Shown in pieces: positions 47,493 through 57,101 of a stretch of DNA of 64,000 nt. Position numbers and translations under genes: made by a program. Within the stretch, counting starts at the first letter, position 1, and each line of letters opens with the position of its first letter. The notes beneath the pieces were generated by a model that saw only the letters and a program-made list of their open reading frames with translations, was not told the DNA's origin and did not search any database. The stretch comes from Enterococcus mediterraneensis (GTDB lineage Bacteria > Bacillota > Bacilli > Lactobacillales > Enterococcaceae): contig NZ_UWOP01000002.1 of assembly GCF_900604485.1 (NCBI RefSeq), positions 124,001 to 188,000 on the forward strand, in the 5' to 3' direction.

Positions 47493-47528
47493 ATCCCACA
47501 TCGTGACCGATCGGTCACGATGTGGGAT
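47493..47528. promoter_or_regulatory. Perfect 36-bp palindrome, operator of the TetR-hrtBA operon
   Basis: The two 18-bp arms (ATCCCACATCGTGACCGA and its complement) meet without spacer; the core TGACCGATCGGTCA has the form of TetR-family operators. It begins right after the -10 box and covers the transcription start. Confidence 0.85.
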
Positions 47529-47529
47529 T

Positions 47530-47558
47530 ATAATATCATCTAAAAGTAAATTAGTCAA
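47530..47558 (-). promoter_or_regulatory. Promoter of the TetR-hrtBA operon
   Basis: TTGACT (47553-47558), 17-bp spacer and TATTAT (47530-47535) on the minus strand, directly upstream of the palindrome. Confidence 0.75.
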
Positions 47559-47764
47559 AAAAAAACGCCTAATGCAATTTATGCTGATAAATACCTAAAT
47601 CTATATGTTACTTAATAGGAACTTATTTCTAATGAAAAAAAGCTCTATTTCTTTCCAATAGATTTCTTCATTGTGCTATTCAAATTGCGTAAAGAACTAT
47701 ACAAGAAGAATTTTCGTCAGATAAAGAGAAAATGGATGATTGTCATTTATATATGAAAAATATT

Positions 47765-47857
47765 GCCATTTAAATAGAAAAGTGACACACTTTTGTTCTG
47801 TCCTCAATCTAAGAAAAAACTACTTTCAACAATAAAAACAAGCTATAATAGTAGTAC
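47765..47857 (+). promoter_or_regulatory. rpiR promoter region with shared motif block
   Basis: GCCATTTAAA (47765-47774) and GAAAAGTGACACA (47777-47789) repeat the block upstream of the EIIA-nanE operon. A TATAAT -10 box follows near 47852-47857; the -35 is weak, so activation from the upstream block is possible. Confidence 0.55.
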
Positions 47858-47895
47858 ATCATTTCAAATCACTATCCTTAGAAAAGAGGCAAATC

Positions 47896-48714
47896 ATGGA
47901 TATTTTAGCGATCATCAGCAGCTACTTACCTTCTTTAAGCAAATCTGAACAAAAAGTAGCACAATATATTTTGAGCAACTCAGATGAGGTTGTAAATCTT
48001 TCAATTAATGAATTAGCTTTACTAGCTGAAGTTGGCGAAAGTACCATCGTTCGTTTCACACGAAAAATTGGTTTTGCCGGCTTCCAAGATTTTAAAAAAG
48101 AGTTGATTCGCTTTGAATCGATCCAAACTAAAGTAGAGAATCAAGTAGATAACACACCAAAAGAGATAACCTATGGCCATATTTTAAAAAGTCTTTCTGA
48201 AACTAAAGGATTTATTGATGAAAAGACTATTCGTCAAGCTGCTCAAGTACTTTATCAAGCAAAAAAGATCTATATTTTTGCAGTAGGCACCTCTGGAATA
48301 ACTGCCCAGCATATCAGTAATCGTTTAAAGCGGCTGGGTATGACTGTCGAATATGTTCAAGATAGCCATCTACAAAGTATTGATGCTGCTTTGACAAAAA
48401 AAGAGGATGTTGTTCTGGCTGTCAGTACTTCAGGAAATACGAAAGACGTTTTACAGTGTGTTCAGTTATCAAAGCAAAACAAAACAACAGTAATTGGCAT
48501 TACCAATTATCTAAAGTCAGCTATTTCGCAAACAGCAGATCTCTCTCTTATTGCTTCATCGAAGGAATTTTCCTCTGATTCTGGTTCATTCAGTGCGACT
48601 ATCAGTCAACTGTACCTAGTCGACATCCTTACAAAATATATCATCGAACAAGATGCAGACCATTTTCATGAAATGAGACAAAGGACCAACCAAGCGTTGA
48701 TCAAGCGTATATAA
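47896..48714 (+). CDS. RpiR-family phosphosugar-responsive regulator
   Basis: 272 residues: HTH_6 domain (SINELALLAEVGESTIVRFTRK, about 1-75) and SIS domain (about 110-245, FAVGTSGITAQHIS, AVSTSGNTKDVLQC). RpiR/MurR-type proteins sense phosphorylated amino sugars or sugars. AAAGAGGC precedes the ATG. The shared upstream motifs tie it to the nanE-PTS operon at 38367-43023. Its 3' terminator was split by an IS150-type element. Confidence 0.92.
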   Translation: MDILAIISSYLPSLSKSEQKVAQYILSNSDEVVNLSINELALLAEVGESTIVRFTRKIGFAGFQDFKKELIRFESIQTKVENQVDNTPKEITYGHILKSLSETKGFIDEKTIRQAAQVLYQAKKIYIFAVGTSGITAQHISNRLKRLGMTVEYVQDSHLQSIDAALTKKEDVVLAVSTSGNTKDVLQCVQLSKQNKTTVIGITNYLKSAISQTADLSLIASSKEFSSDSGSFSATISQLYLVDILTKYIIEQDADHFHEMRQRTNQALIKRI

Positions 48715-48795
48715 AAAACCCAGTGATCATTCTTTGATATGCTCCCCCTATATAGGACACTGAAATATAAAAGTCCTGTATAGGGGGTATTTTGT

Positions 48796-49479
48796 ATGCC
48801 AAAAAGAAAGATGAAACTCACTCCAGAAAAACGAGTAGAACTAGTAGAGAGCTATTTGAATGGTGAAGACAGTATGACCAGCCTAGCTCGCACTGCAGAC
48901 ATTAGTTGGGCTGCTTTAAGGAACTGGATTATGCTTTATGAGAATGGGGGTCCTACTGGCTTATTAGCAAGACGGAAGAATACACACTATACAATTGAAA
49001 CAAAGATTCAGGCTGTAAATGATTACCTAAATGGTTTAGGGAGTCTGTCGGAAATTACTAAGAAATACGGACTAAGACAGTCTAAACAACTACGAGATTG
49101 GATAAAGATATATAATACTCATGGAAACTTCAAAACAGGAAGCGGTGGAAGTCAAATGAGTCAATCAAGAAAAACAACCTTCAAAAAACGGGTGGAAATT
49201 GTCCATTATTGTATTGTGCATGATCATAACTATGGCAAAACGGCTACCAAGTATCAGGTATCGTACCAACAGGTACGTAATTGGGTACTAAAATATGAGG
49301 AAATGGGCGAAGCCGGCCTAAAAGATCGCCGAGGACATCGAGCTGGAACAAAACCCAGTCGGACACCTGAAGAAGAAATGCGTGATCAACTGGCTGAACA
49401 AGAACGCAAAATCAAACGGTTAGAAATGGAAAATGACCTCTTAAAAAAAGTCAGGGAGTTAGAAAGGAAGTGGGACTAG
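48796..49479 (+). CDS. IS150-type transposase OrfA
   Basis: 227 residues with three successive helix-turn-helix motifs (about 10-55, 65-105 and 125-165) and a C-terminal coiled coil (EQERKIKRLEMENDLLKK). It binds the IS ends. Near the end, A AAA AAA G at 49443-49450 is a slippery sequence for -1 frameshifting into orfB. Confidence 0.9.
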   Translation: MPKRKMKLTPEKRVELVESYLNGEDSMTSLARTADISWAALRNWIMLYENGGPTGLLARRKNTHYTIETKIQAVNDYLNGLGSLSEITKKYGLRQSKQLRDWIKIYNTHGNFKTGSGGSQMSQSRKTTFKKRVEIVHYCIVHDHNYGKTATKYQVSYQQVRNWVLKYEEMGEAGLKDRRGHRAGTKPSRTPEEEMRDQLAEQERKIKRLEMENDLLKKVRELERKWD

Positions 49480-50378
49480 ACCTCATCCGTCATATCTTTG
49501 AATACCAAGCAATTAAGGAACTTCATAATCTCAAAAATTATTCGATAAAATTAATGTGTGATTTTTTACACGTCTCCAGATCAGCGTATTACCGTTGGTT
49601 AAAGCAACCAAAATCAGCTCAAACTATCTTTAACGAGCACCTGGCAGACCTAGTAAGATATATCTATGAAGCAGATAACGACAAGGGGTATCGGAGAATC
49701 CGCGACGATTTGGTTCAAGACTTTGGTTTGCACGTCAATGACAAAAGAGTATTGCGGATTTGTCGTAGTCTTCAAATTAAATCTACCGTCAAACACCATC
49801 CAAACGGAATTACTAAAGCTTCCAGTAATCCTTATCATATTGCCAAGAACTATCTAAATAGAAATTTCCATGCAGATAAACCAAATGAAAAATGGCTAAC
49901 TGATGTCAGTGAATTCAAGTACACTCTAGGAAACCAAGTAAAGAAAATTTACCTTAGTGCCATTCTAGACTTAGCAGATCGGCGTATTGTCTCTTTCATC
50001 ATTAGCGATAGAAATGATAATAAGTTGGTTTTTGATACCTTTGACGAAGCGATTCGACTTGAGCCTGAGGCTCATCCGCTATTCCATAGCGATCGAGGGT
50101 TTCAGTACACCAGTAAAAACATGAGAACTAAAATCAAAAATCAAGGGATGAAACAAAGCATGTCTCGTGTTGCCCATTGTATTGATAATGGACCAATGGA
50201 AGGATTCTGGGGAACATTGAAACGTGAAAAATACTATCGTCGTAAATTTACAAGACGCGAAGATCTCGTATCGATGATCGAAGATTACATCAACTACTAT
50301 AACAATGGTCGTTATCAACGATGCTTGAAATCCAAAACTCCATTACAAGTTCACCAACAGCTTTTAATGGTAGCTTAA
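49470..50378 (+). CDS. IS150-type transposase OrfB (DDE integrase domain)
   Basis: 302 residues. HTH_21 region at the N-terminus (MCDFLHVSRSAYYRWLK) and rve integrase core with D in WLTDVSEF, D in FHSDRGFQYTS and E in NGPMEGFWG. Normally produced as an OrfAB fusion by -1 frameshift; it lies in the -1 frame relative to orfA and starts 10 nt before its stop. Looks intact. Confidence 0.92.
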   Translation: MGLDLIRHIFEYQAIKELHNLKNYSIKLMCDFLHVSRSAYYRWLKQPKSAQTIFNEHLADLVRYIYEADNDKGYRRIRDDLVQDFGLHVNDKRVLRICRSLQIKSTVKHHPNGITKASSNPYHIAKNYLNRNFHADKPNEKWLTDVSEFKYTLGNQVKKIYLSAILDLADRRIVSFIISDRNDNKLVFDTFDEAIRLEPEAHPLFHSDRGFQYTSKNMRTKIKNQGMKQSMSRVAHCIDNGPMEGFWGTLKREKYYRRKFTRREDLVSMIEDYINYYNNGRYQRCLKSKTPLQVHQQLLMVA

Positions 50379-50823
50379 TAATCGTATCTCTTAGATGTGT
50401 GAAATGTCCTTTATTTCGTACATCTAAGGGATACGTCAACCGAGCGCAGTTGAAGTTTAAACAATGAAAAACAAAAGAACTGTTTGCCACAAAATTAGCA
50501 AACAGCTCTCTAAAAATTTTATTATATTTCCGTGTCCACTTGACGGGGAGCCAATCACTTCTTAATGAATTGATCACTGGGTTTTACTTTGGCTATCCCA
50601 TCAAATATTCTTGTTTTATGTCTCAGATAATACTCTTTTTGTTTTCAGATCTTTTATTTACCCTAATTCAAATTTTAAAACTGTTTTGCTCTTTTTTCAG
50701 GATATTAAAATAATGAATAGTATAAAAGAATCTTTTCTAACATGCTTTGTTTCTGTACTAATTATCTAAAGAAACTCAACTTATCCTTTCTTTGACTACA
50801 CGTACAAAATTGCTAAGTTTTAG

Positions 50824-51942
50824 TTATTCCCCTCTGCAAAAAACTTTCGCCAATGCCGCAGCAGTCAACCCAATATTTTTGAGGGTCGTCTTTTTGTCCA
50901 TTGCTTCTTTTAGTGAACAAGGTCCTTGTTGAATACTAAAACTGCCTAAAAAATGATCTTCCAGCTCACTGATTCCTTCTGCCTTACTTCCGCATAACGC
51001 TATCACAGGAATATCAGCTTTTTTTGCTAGTTGAGCTATGCCAAAGGGAACTTTTCCTTGCGCTGTTTGGGCATCTAGACGTCCTTCACCAGTAAAAATC
51101 AGGTCGGCCCCGCTTATTTTTTCTTCCAAATCGATCAGCTGGCTGATCGTTTGAAAACCTGATTGGATCCTTCCTCCCAGTGCCAAGACTGCTCCGCCTA
51201 ATCCGCCGGCCGCTCCAGCACCCGCTTCATGATTAAGGTCGATTTTATATTGCTCAAAAATTTTTTCAGCAACTCGTTTTGCCTGCAGGTCCATTTCCTC
51301 GATCGTTGTATTTGAAGCGCCTTTTTGCGGACCAAAAATCTCGGCAAAGCCGTTTTTCCCTGTATAAGGATTGGTTACATCCGCTAGTGCGATCAATGAA
51401 ACGTTTCTAACCGCTTGACGTGCAGGTCCTAGATCAAAATCAGAAACCGACAGCAATGGATTGCCATTTTCTGGAGTCTGGATCTTGCTTCCTAAACTCT
51501 GCAACAAACCTAATCCGCCATCGGAAGTTCCGCTGCCGCCTAATGATAAATAAACCGCTTGGACACCTTTTGCTATCGCGTCTTTGATCAACAAACCTAA
51601 TCCGTAAGAGGAACCTTGCCGAACAGTTTCATCAGAAGGCGTAACAAAATGTATACCGATAACTGAAGCTGACTCGATGAAAGCCATTCTTTTACCAGCG
51701 ACATTACTTATCAAATACTGGACATTGATCCCTCTCCCCAACGGATCGACACTTGTACAAGATATTACTTCACCGTTTAGCCCATGTTTTAACGCATCGA
51801 TTGATCCTTCGCCACCGTCAGCAATCGGCAGATTGATTTTTTCTGTCCAGATCGTATCTGGCAATGCATCCAAAACAGCTTGATTCAATTCCTTCGAAGC
51901 GGCACTGCCTTTGAAAGAATCAATTGCAGCAATCACCTTCAC
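50824..51942 (-). CDS. Glycerate kinase (GarK/GlxK type)
   Basis: 372 residues. VIAAIDSFKGSAAS start motif, ADGGEGS, GSGTSDGGLG, GAGAAGGLGG and LIFTGEGRLDAQT are hallmarks of the type 1 glycerate kinase family. It phosphorylates D-glycerate. The GTG at 51940-51942 with GGAGGTG about 7 nt upstream gives the usual MKVIAAIDSFKGS start; a TTG five codons earlier coincides with the ribosome binding site. Next to a second nanE gene. Confidence 0.9.
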   Translation of the reverse strand: MKVIAAIDSFKGSAASKELNQAVLDALPDTIWTEKINLPIADGGEGSIDALKHGLNGEVISCTSVDPLGRGINVQYLISNVAGKRMAFIESASVIGIHFVTPSDETVRQGSSYGLGLLIKDAIAKGVQAVYLSLGGSGTSDGGLGLLQSLGSKIQTPENGNPLLSVSDFDLGPARQAVRNVSLIALADVTNPYTGKNGFAEIFGPQKGASNTTIEEMDLQAKRVAEKIFEQYKIDLNHEAGAGAAGGLGGAVLALGGRIQSGFQTISQLIDLEEKISGADLIFTGEGRLDAQTAQGKVPFGIAQLAKKADIPVIALCGSKAEGISELEDHFLGSFSIQQGPCSLKEAMDKKTTLKNIGLTAAALAKVFCRGE

Positions 51943-52006
51943 TCCGTTCACCTCCAAATCGCATGAAATCTACAACAAAATTTTATATCTGTCAAAATTC
52001 TATACA

Positions 52007-52708
52007 TTATTTATCCGTCGTATTAAGAGCTTGAACGAACCGCTCTGCAATTTCTTTAGGACGAGTAATCGCTCCGCCGACGACAATGCCGGCAACCCCC
52101 ATCTGCTTGATTCTTGCGGCCTGCTCTGGATGATGGATTCGCCCTTCTGCGATTGTTGGAATACCCGCTTTTACTAATGAAGAAATCAAAACGAAATCTG
52201 GTTCCTCGCTTATTGGACTTTTTTCTGTATAGCCGCTCAATGTCGTTCCCACAAAATCAACCCCTGCTTCAAAAGCATTGCGCCCTTCTTCAAATGTAGA
52301 AATATCTGCCATCAGTAATTGATTAGGATACTTTTCTTTTATTTGGCAAATGAAATCATTGATACTTTGCCCATCTGGACGCGCTCGTAACGTACAATCC
52401 AAAGCAATCACTTCTACGCCGGTTGAAACTAATGCATCGACTTCCTTCATAGTAACCGTGATAAAAGGTTTCGCCGGAGGATACTCCTGTTTGATGATTC
52501 CAATGATTGGCAGATCTATTTGCTCTTTTATCTGTAAAATATCACGGACTGAATTAGCGCGGATCCCCACCGCACCTGCTTCGGCTGCTGCTTTTGCAAA
52601 TAGCGGCATGATTCCTCCTGTTTCTGTATACAAAGGCTCTCCTGGAAGAGCTTGACAAGAAACAATCAGCCCACCAGCAATCAATTCTAAGAATGTATCT
52701 TTTTTCAT
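52007..52708 (-). CDS. nanE: N-acetylmannosamine-6-phosphate 2-epimerase (NanE), copy 2
   Basis: 233 residues. [50 protein letters not shown] and [12 protein letters not shown] match NanE. It is clearly a paralogue and not a recent duplicate of the copy at 42005-42694. TAGGAGAATCAAAC precedes the ATG. It precedes glycerate kinase by about 65 bp on the same strand. No other sialic acid genes are near. Confidence 0.9.
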   Translation of the reverse strand: MKKDTFLELIAGGLIVSCQALPGEPLYTETGGIMPLFAKAAAEAGAVGIRANSVRDILQIKEQIDLPIIGIIKQEYPPAKPFITVTMKEVDALVSTGVEVIALDCTLRARPDGQSINDFICQIKEKYPNQLLMADISTFEEGRNAFEAGVDFVGTTLSGYTEKSPISEEPDFVLISSLVKAGIPTIAEGRIHHPEQAARIKQMGVAGIVVGGAITRPKEIAERFVQALNTTDK

Positions 52709-52875
52709 GTTTGATTCTCCTATTCGTTTATCCAACTAGAACCCAATTATACATCAACTTGTTATCGTTTTCTTATACAAGAAATATAATTGATCGAAAT
52801 CTCTAAGCTGCATACTCAGAATATGGATGATTTTTCAGATATTGTTGCTACCAAAATAAGACTCCATATAAAAAA

Positions 52876-52908
52876 ACATCGAAGCAGTTAAAAAACTGAC
52901 TTCGATGT
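52876..52908 (-). terminator. Terminator after metQ-like gene
   Basis: ACATCGAAG...CAGTT pairs with AACTG...CTTCGATGT; followed on the minus strand by TTTTTT. Confidence 0.85.
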
Positions 52909-52952
52909 TCGTAAGGAACTGATTGATCTCTTTGTCAAAAAGCCTATAACTT

Positions 52953-53768
52953 TTAGTCGAAGGAAGGAATCAGAGTATCTTGATGTTCTTTTTCCAAAAA
53001 CTCATGAACTTCCGGACTAGTCATAGCTTTTTTCAATTCTTTGATCTTGGCAGAATCTTTATTATCTTCCCGTGCTACCAAAGAGATCGCAAAGCGACTG
53101 TCGATTTTCTTTTCCAATAAAATCGCATCTTTAGGTTTCAAACCGATTTTTGCGATGTAGGTTGGATAGTCATAGACCATCGCTACATTTTTTTCATTAT
53201 AGGCTTCTGCCAGATTTAAAAGATCCACTGACAACCACTTGAAGTTATGAGGATTTTCCACAATATCTTTCAGGGTCCCGTTGAAGCCGACATCATTTTT
53301 TAATTTGATCAAACCAGCGTCTGCTAAAATGGCCAATGCTCGGCCTTCATTGGAAACATCATTTGGCAAAGCAATCGTTGCTCCATCTGGCAAATCAGCG
53401 ATATCTTGATAGTTTTTAGCATAAAATCCGACTTTTGCGTCATAGATTTTTTGGATTGCTACAAGATTGGCATCTTTTTCTTCATTGAATTTTTCCATGA
53501 ATGGTTCATGTTGAGCAAAATTGGCATCTACTTCTTTATTTTTCAATAATTCATTGTATTGGATATTGTCATTGACTTGAACGAGTTGAATATCCCAACC
53601 GTCTTTTTTAGCAACCTCTGCGGCTTTTTTCACCACGTCGGTCATTGGGGTAGTTTGACTGGCCACTTTGATCACTTTATCTTCACTACTTTTGTCACTG
53701 CTGTTCCCACAAGCCGCTAATAAAAGCGCTGCTCCTAAAACTGCGATCCCTACTGTGATTTTTTTCAT
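52953..53768 (-). CDS. metQ: MetQ/NlpA-family substrate-binding lipoprotein
   Basis: 271 residues. Lipobox LLLAACGNS, then the NlpA family pattern (KVASQTTPMTDVVKKAAEVA, VDANFAQHEPFM, TIALPNDVSNEGRAL, ARED). Binds methionine or a related compound. Last gene of the metNIQ set. Confidence 0.88.
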   Translation of the reverse strand: MKKITVGIAVLGAALLLAACGNSSDKSSEDKVIKVASQTTPMTDVVKKAAEVAKKDGWDIQLVQVNDNIQYNELLKNKEVDANFAQHEPFMEKFNEEKDANLVAIQKIYDAKVGFYAKNYQDIADLPDGATIALPNDVSNEGRALAILADAGLIKLKNDVGFNGTLKDIVENPHNFKWLSVDLLNLAEAYNEKNVAMVYDYPTYIAKIGLKPKDAILLEKKIDSRFAISLVAREDNKDSAKIKELKKAMTSPEVHEFLEKEHQDTLIPSFD

Positions 53769-53838
53769 CTATTTTACTCCTTTAATTTTTTATAAATCCT
53801 CATTGTCTGCATCATTCCAACAAACAAATAGAGAGGAA

Positions 53839-54510
53839 TTATTTTCTTTGATCGATCTTTCTTGCGATCATCGTCCCTAAAATCTGGATACCGAAAACAA
53901 AAAGGATCATGATAACGATCGTTGTGTACATAATGTCGTATTCATAACTTTGATAACCATAGCGAATCGCGAAATCCCCGATTCCGCCGCCGCCCACGAT
54001 CCCCATAACCGTAGAATAAGAAACCAGACTGATGGATGCTGAGGTAAAGCTCAAAACCAATCCGCTGCGAGCTTCTACAAACAAAAACTCCAACAGCAGT
54101 TGGCGACGAGTAGCTCCTAAAGAAGCCGCTAATTCCAAAATCTCCGCCGGTACATCCAGTAAGACCTGCTCCACCAAACGGGCATAGATCGCCGCTCCCA
54201 CAAAACTCAGCGGAAAGGCGGCTGCATAAGTACCAAAAGCCGTGCCCATCACAAATCTAGTCAATGGGATCAAAGCGACGACAAACAACAAAAACGGAAA
54301 GGAGCGCACGATATCAACATAAAGATTCAATACCCAGTACAGGCCCTTATTAGGAGCCACTCCTTTTTTTCGTGAAAGAAAAATATATGTTCCAATAGGC
54401 AACCCAATGATCAATGACGCTGCCATTGCGATCCCCATCATAATCAGCGTATCTCCAATGGCTTGAATCATTTCCGGACGAAATTCGTTGAGTCTTTCCC
54501 AATAATTCAT
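53839..54510 (-). CDS. metI: MetI-family ABC permease
   Basis: 223 residues, five membrane helices, EAA-type loop (ELAASLGATRRQLLLEFLF) and GIVGGGGIGDFAIRYGYQ, characteristic of MetI. Starts within the metN stop (ATGA overlap). Confidence 0.9.
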   Translation of the reverse strand: MNYWERLNEFRPEMIQAIGDTLIMMGIAMAASLIIGLPIGTYIFLSRKKGVAPNKGLYWVLNLYVDIVRSFPFLLFVVALIPLTRFVMGTAFGTYAAAFPLSFVGAAIYARLVEQVLLDVPAEILELAASLGATRRQLLLEFLFVEARSGLVLSFTSASISLVSYSTVMGIVGGGGIGDFAIRYGYQSYEYDIMYTTIVIMILFVFGIQILGTMIARKIDQRK

Positions 54511-55226
54511 TCCTGCAACCTCGCAATCACACGTTCTTCATAACTAGCAGTGCTTTGGAGCGAAAGATTATTAACAGAAGTGATCCCCTTTAATTGCCCC
54601 GCCTCTAAAATCGCCGCCCGCTGACACAATGCCTTGACCGCAGCTAATTCATGGCTGACAAAAATGATGGTAGGCTGAAATTCATGATGGATCCTTTTTA
54701 AGAGCTCCAAAATGTCGGCGGTGCTTTTTTCATCTAGCGCAGAAGTTGGTTCATCACACAAAATGATTTTCGGATCATTCACCAAAGCCCGTGCGATTGC
54801 CACTCGCTGCTTTTGTCCTCCGCTCAACTGCCGCGGATAATTATCTGCCTTTTCTTCCAACCCTACAAAATGCAGCAATTCTCTGACTTTCTGCGGGTCT
54901 TTGTGTCCCAGTAATTTCAGTGGCAGAGCAACGTTCTCAGCGACCGTACGATTATAGAGCAGATGGTATTGTTGAAAGATCATGCCGATTGATTGCTTCA
55001 ATTGGCGGATCGCTTTTTGATTCAGTTTTGATACCTCTTTGCCATCTAAAAATAGTGAGCCTTCAGAAGGGGCTTCCAATAAGCTCATTATTTTTAATAG
55101 TGTAGATTTGCCTGCACCGCTTTCCCCAACGATCCCAAAAATCTCATGAGACGCAATCGTTAAATCCAGCGGAGCTAATACAAACTGCTGGTTGTACTTT
55201 TTTGCGATACCTTTCAGCTCGATCAT
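54507..55226 (-). CDS. metN: MetN-like ABC ATPase lacking the C-terminal regulatory domain
   Basis: 239 residues. Walker A GESGAGKSTL, signature LSGGQKQR, Walker B IILCDEPTSALD. Standard MetN has about 340 residues with a C-terminal NIL/ACT-like domain that senses methionine; this protein ends after the ATPase domain. First gene of the operon. Loss of feedback control or a different substrate are possible. Confidence 0.85.
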   Translation of the reverse strand: MIELKGIAKKYNQQFVLAPLDLTIASHEIFGIVGESGAGKSTLLKIMSLLEAPSEGSLFLDGKEVSKLNQKAIRQLKQSIGMIFQQYHLLYNRTVAENVALPLKLLGHKDPQKVRELLHFVGLEEKADNYPRQLSGGQKQRVAIARALVNDPKIILCDEPTSALDEKSTADILELLKRIHHEFQPTIIFVSHELAAVKALCQRAAILEAGQLKGITSVNNLSLQSTASYEERVIARLQE

Positions 55227-55466
55227 TTATAGTCTCCTTGATACCTTACTAATTTCTTTTAGCTTATTTTTTTATTCTGCAGCAGTCCATCCCCTCAAAG
55301 GACCAATAAGAATCTCTTAAAAGCGAAAATAATACTGCTTACATTACTGTAATATTTTTCAGAAAAATGTCAACTAAAAAACAGCTATATTCTCTATTAA
55401 ATTCCGTTTTTACTATAAGATACACTGTTTTAAATCTGTATTAATCTATATTTTTAAAAGTAGTGT

Positions 55467-55532
55467 TCAAGAAAAGCATTCTTCATGGAGCTTTATCCTC
55501 ACAAGATCTCCTATTGTAATTAGTTTGCGCAT
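55467..55532 (-). CDS. Possible 21-residue peptide
   Basis: ATG CGC AAA at 55530-55532 is preceded by AAAAGGAG at good spacing, and the frame ends with TGA after ...RIKLHEECFS. It lies in the 390-bp gap between a terminator and metN. No family recognised; it could be a leader peptide or a chance frame. No other gene seen between here and metN. Confidence 0.3.
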   Translation of the reverse strand: MRKLITIGDLVRIKLHEECFS

Positions 55533-55579
55533 TTTCTCACTCCTTTTATTTTTGATTGAAACTATTTTGAGTAAAAAAA

Positions 55580-55597
55580 AGAACGTCGAAACGTTCT
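55580..55597 (-). terminator. Terminator after the 55615-57065 ABC genes
   Basis: AGAACGT-CGAA-ACGTTCT hairpin with a stable tetraloop, followed on the minus strand by TTTTTTTT. Confidence 0.85.
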
Positions 55598-55614
55598 CTT
55601 TCTCACCATTGATT

Positions 55615-56346
55615 TCAACGATAACGGCAAATCCTCTCTTCCAAACCATCAAGGACACTGAAAAATAAAAAACCGACTAAAGCGATCATCGTGATCCCCG
55701 CAAGCATTTGTTCATAGTCCATTTTCGACCAGGCACTCAAAACCAGATAGCCTAGACCATAAGTAGTATTATAATTCTCCGCAAAAAACAATGATGCCAG
55801 TGCGATTCCGACACTTACTCGCAAACTTGCTAACAAACTCGGCAGGATAGCCGGTCCGATCAAAAATAAAAGAACATCACTGGTTTTTGTCGTATAATTT
55901 CTCATCACTTGAAAATACTCCTCAGAGATCTCTTTCACACTATCACGGATCGATACGATGACTTGTATCGAGATCACTGCAAAGATCAGTAAAATCTTTG
56001 ATAGATTGCCCAAACCGAAAAAGAGCATAAAAATCGGTAAAAAAGCGACTTTTGGCAATGGATACAAAAAATAAAGCAACGGACCCAACAAACGATTGAT
56101 TTTTTGAGACCTGCCTAATAAGATGCCCAGCGGAACCCCAACGATAATTGCTAAAAATAATGAGACCAATACTCTGAGGATACTCGCGCCGGTATGCAAA
56201 AAAATCACATTCCGCAACTCCCACATACGTTGGAAAGTTCGAAAAGGGTCCGGTAATGATCGGTTGGCAGTAAGGATACTTAACACCCACCAAAGAAGAA
56301 TGAACGAAAGAAGTCCCAGCAGAAACGAATATCCTTTTTTTCTCAT
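55615..56346 (-). CDS. ABC permease of the nitrate/sulfonate/thiamine-precursor family
   Basis: 243 residues, six membrane helices; permease motif VMRNYTTKTSDVLLFLIGPA resembles SsuC/TauC/ThiX. It overlaps the ATPase gene by 4 nt. With the ATPase and the divergently encoded binding protein it makes a complete importer. Confidence 0.88.
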   Translation of the reverse strand: MRKKGYSFLLGLLSFILLWWVLSILTANRSLPDPFRTFQRMWELRNVIFLHTGASILRVLVSLFLAIIVGVPLGILLGRSQKINRLLGPLLYFLYPLPKVAFLPIFMLFFGLGNLSKILLIFAVISIQVIVSIRDSVKEISEEYFQVMRNYTTKTSDVLLFLIGPAILPSLLASLRVSVGIALASLFFAENYNTTYGLGYLVLSAWSKMDYEQMLAGITMIALVGFLFFSVLDGLEERICRYR

Positions 56347-57065
56347 TGTTCTGCCCCTTCCAATATTTTTCTTAAATGAATGCTGAATTCATAAAAGCCA
56401 AGAGCATTGCGCCGATTTTCCAAATGAAAAATCGGATTTTGAAAGACTTGAAAGCTTCTGTCCCGCAAAATAATAATAGTCTCTCCTAAATAGGCTGCTT
56501 CTTCCGTATCGTGAGTTACAACGATCAAACCGCTTTTACGCTTTTTTTGTTCAAGCAAGATAAATTCCTGTGTTTTTTCTTTCGTTTTCTGATCCAATGA
56601 AGAGGTCGGCTCATCCAGTAAGAGAAAATCCGGATCGGTCACCAATCCTCTTGCCATTGCTGTCCGCTGTTTTTGCCCACCGCTCAGTTGAGACGGATAA
56701 TGATCCCTGATAGTTTGGATCTTCAACTCCTCCAATAAAAAATCGACCCGCTGATTCCGCTCAGCTTTTGCCATCTTGCTGATTTTCAATGGCATTTCGA
56801 CGGCCTGTTTGACCGTTTGCCAGGGAAACAGCCGCAAATCTTGAAAAACGATCTCGACTTTTTCTGGAGAAGTTTCATTGAATTTGATTTTTCCCTTATC
56901 AGGTTGCAGAAGCCCTTTTATCAATGACAATAAAGTACTTTTCCCGACTCCTGATTCTCCTAACAAAACATACGTATGCTCTTTTTCAAAGTCAAATGTG
57001 ATTTTTTCGACTATTTTTTGCTTATCATAACTAAAACTGACATCATCAAATTGAATCGCCAACAA
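56343..57065 (-). CDS. ABC ATPase of the nitrate/sulfonate/thiamine-precursor family
   Basis: 240 residues. Walker A GESGVGKSTL, signature LSGGQKQR, Walker B FLLLDEPTSSLD, similar to SsuB/TauB. First gene of the minus-strand half of the divergent transporter locus. Confidence 0.88.
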   Translation of the reverse strand: MLAIQFDDVSFSYDKQKIVEKITFDFEKEHTYVLLGESGVGKSTLLSLIKGLLQPDKGKIKFNETSPEKVEIVFQDLRLFPWQTVKQAVEMPLKISKMAKAERNQRVDFLLEELKIQTIRDHYPSQLSGGQKQRTAMARGLVTDPDFLLLDEPTSSLDQKTKEKTQEFILLEQKKRKSGLIVVTHDTEEAAYLGETIIILRDRSFQVFQNPIFHLENRRNALGFYEFSIHLRKILEGAEQ

Positions 57066-57101
57066 GTCTTCCTTCTTTCAAAAACGATTGTATTATTTTT
57101 C

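Larger units (their letters stand above)
48735..50558 (+). mobile_element. IS3-family insertion sequence, IS150 group
   Basis: Terminal inverted repeats of about 40 bp are visible: the left end (TGATATGCTCCCCC...) matches the reverse complement of the right end (TGATTGGCTCCCCG...), both continuing into GGACAC and GAAATATAA. The flanks carry TTCTT on both sides, a probable 5-bp target duplication; the right limit is uncertain by 1-2 bases. Two overlapping genes with a slippery site encode the transposase. Confidence 0.9.

Noticed and set aside
55227-55466. T-box or SAM riboswitch upstream of metN
   Set aside because: No T-box consensus and no S-box or SMK pattern could be recognised; only a GTCC/GGAC short repeat was seen.
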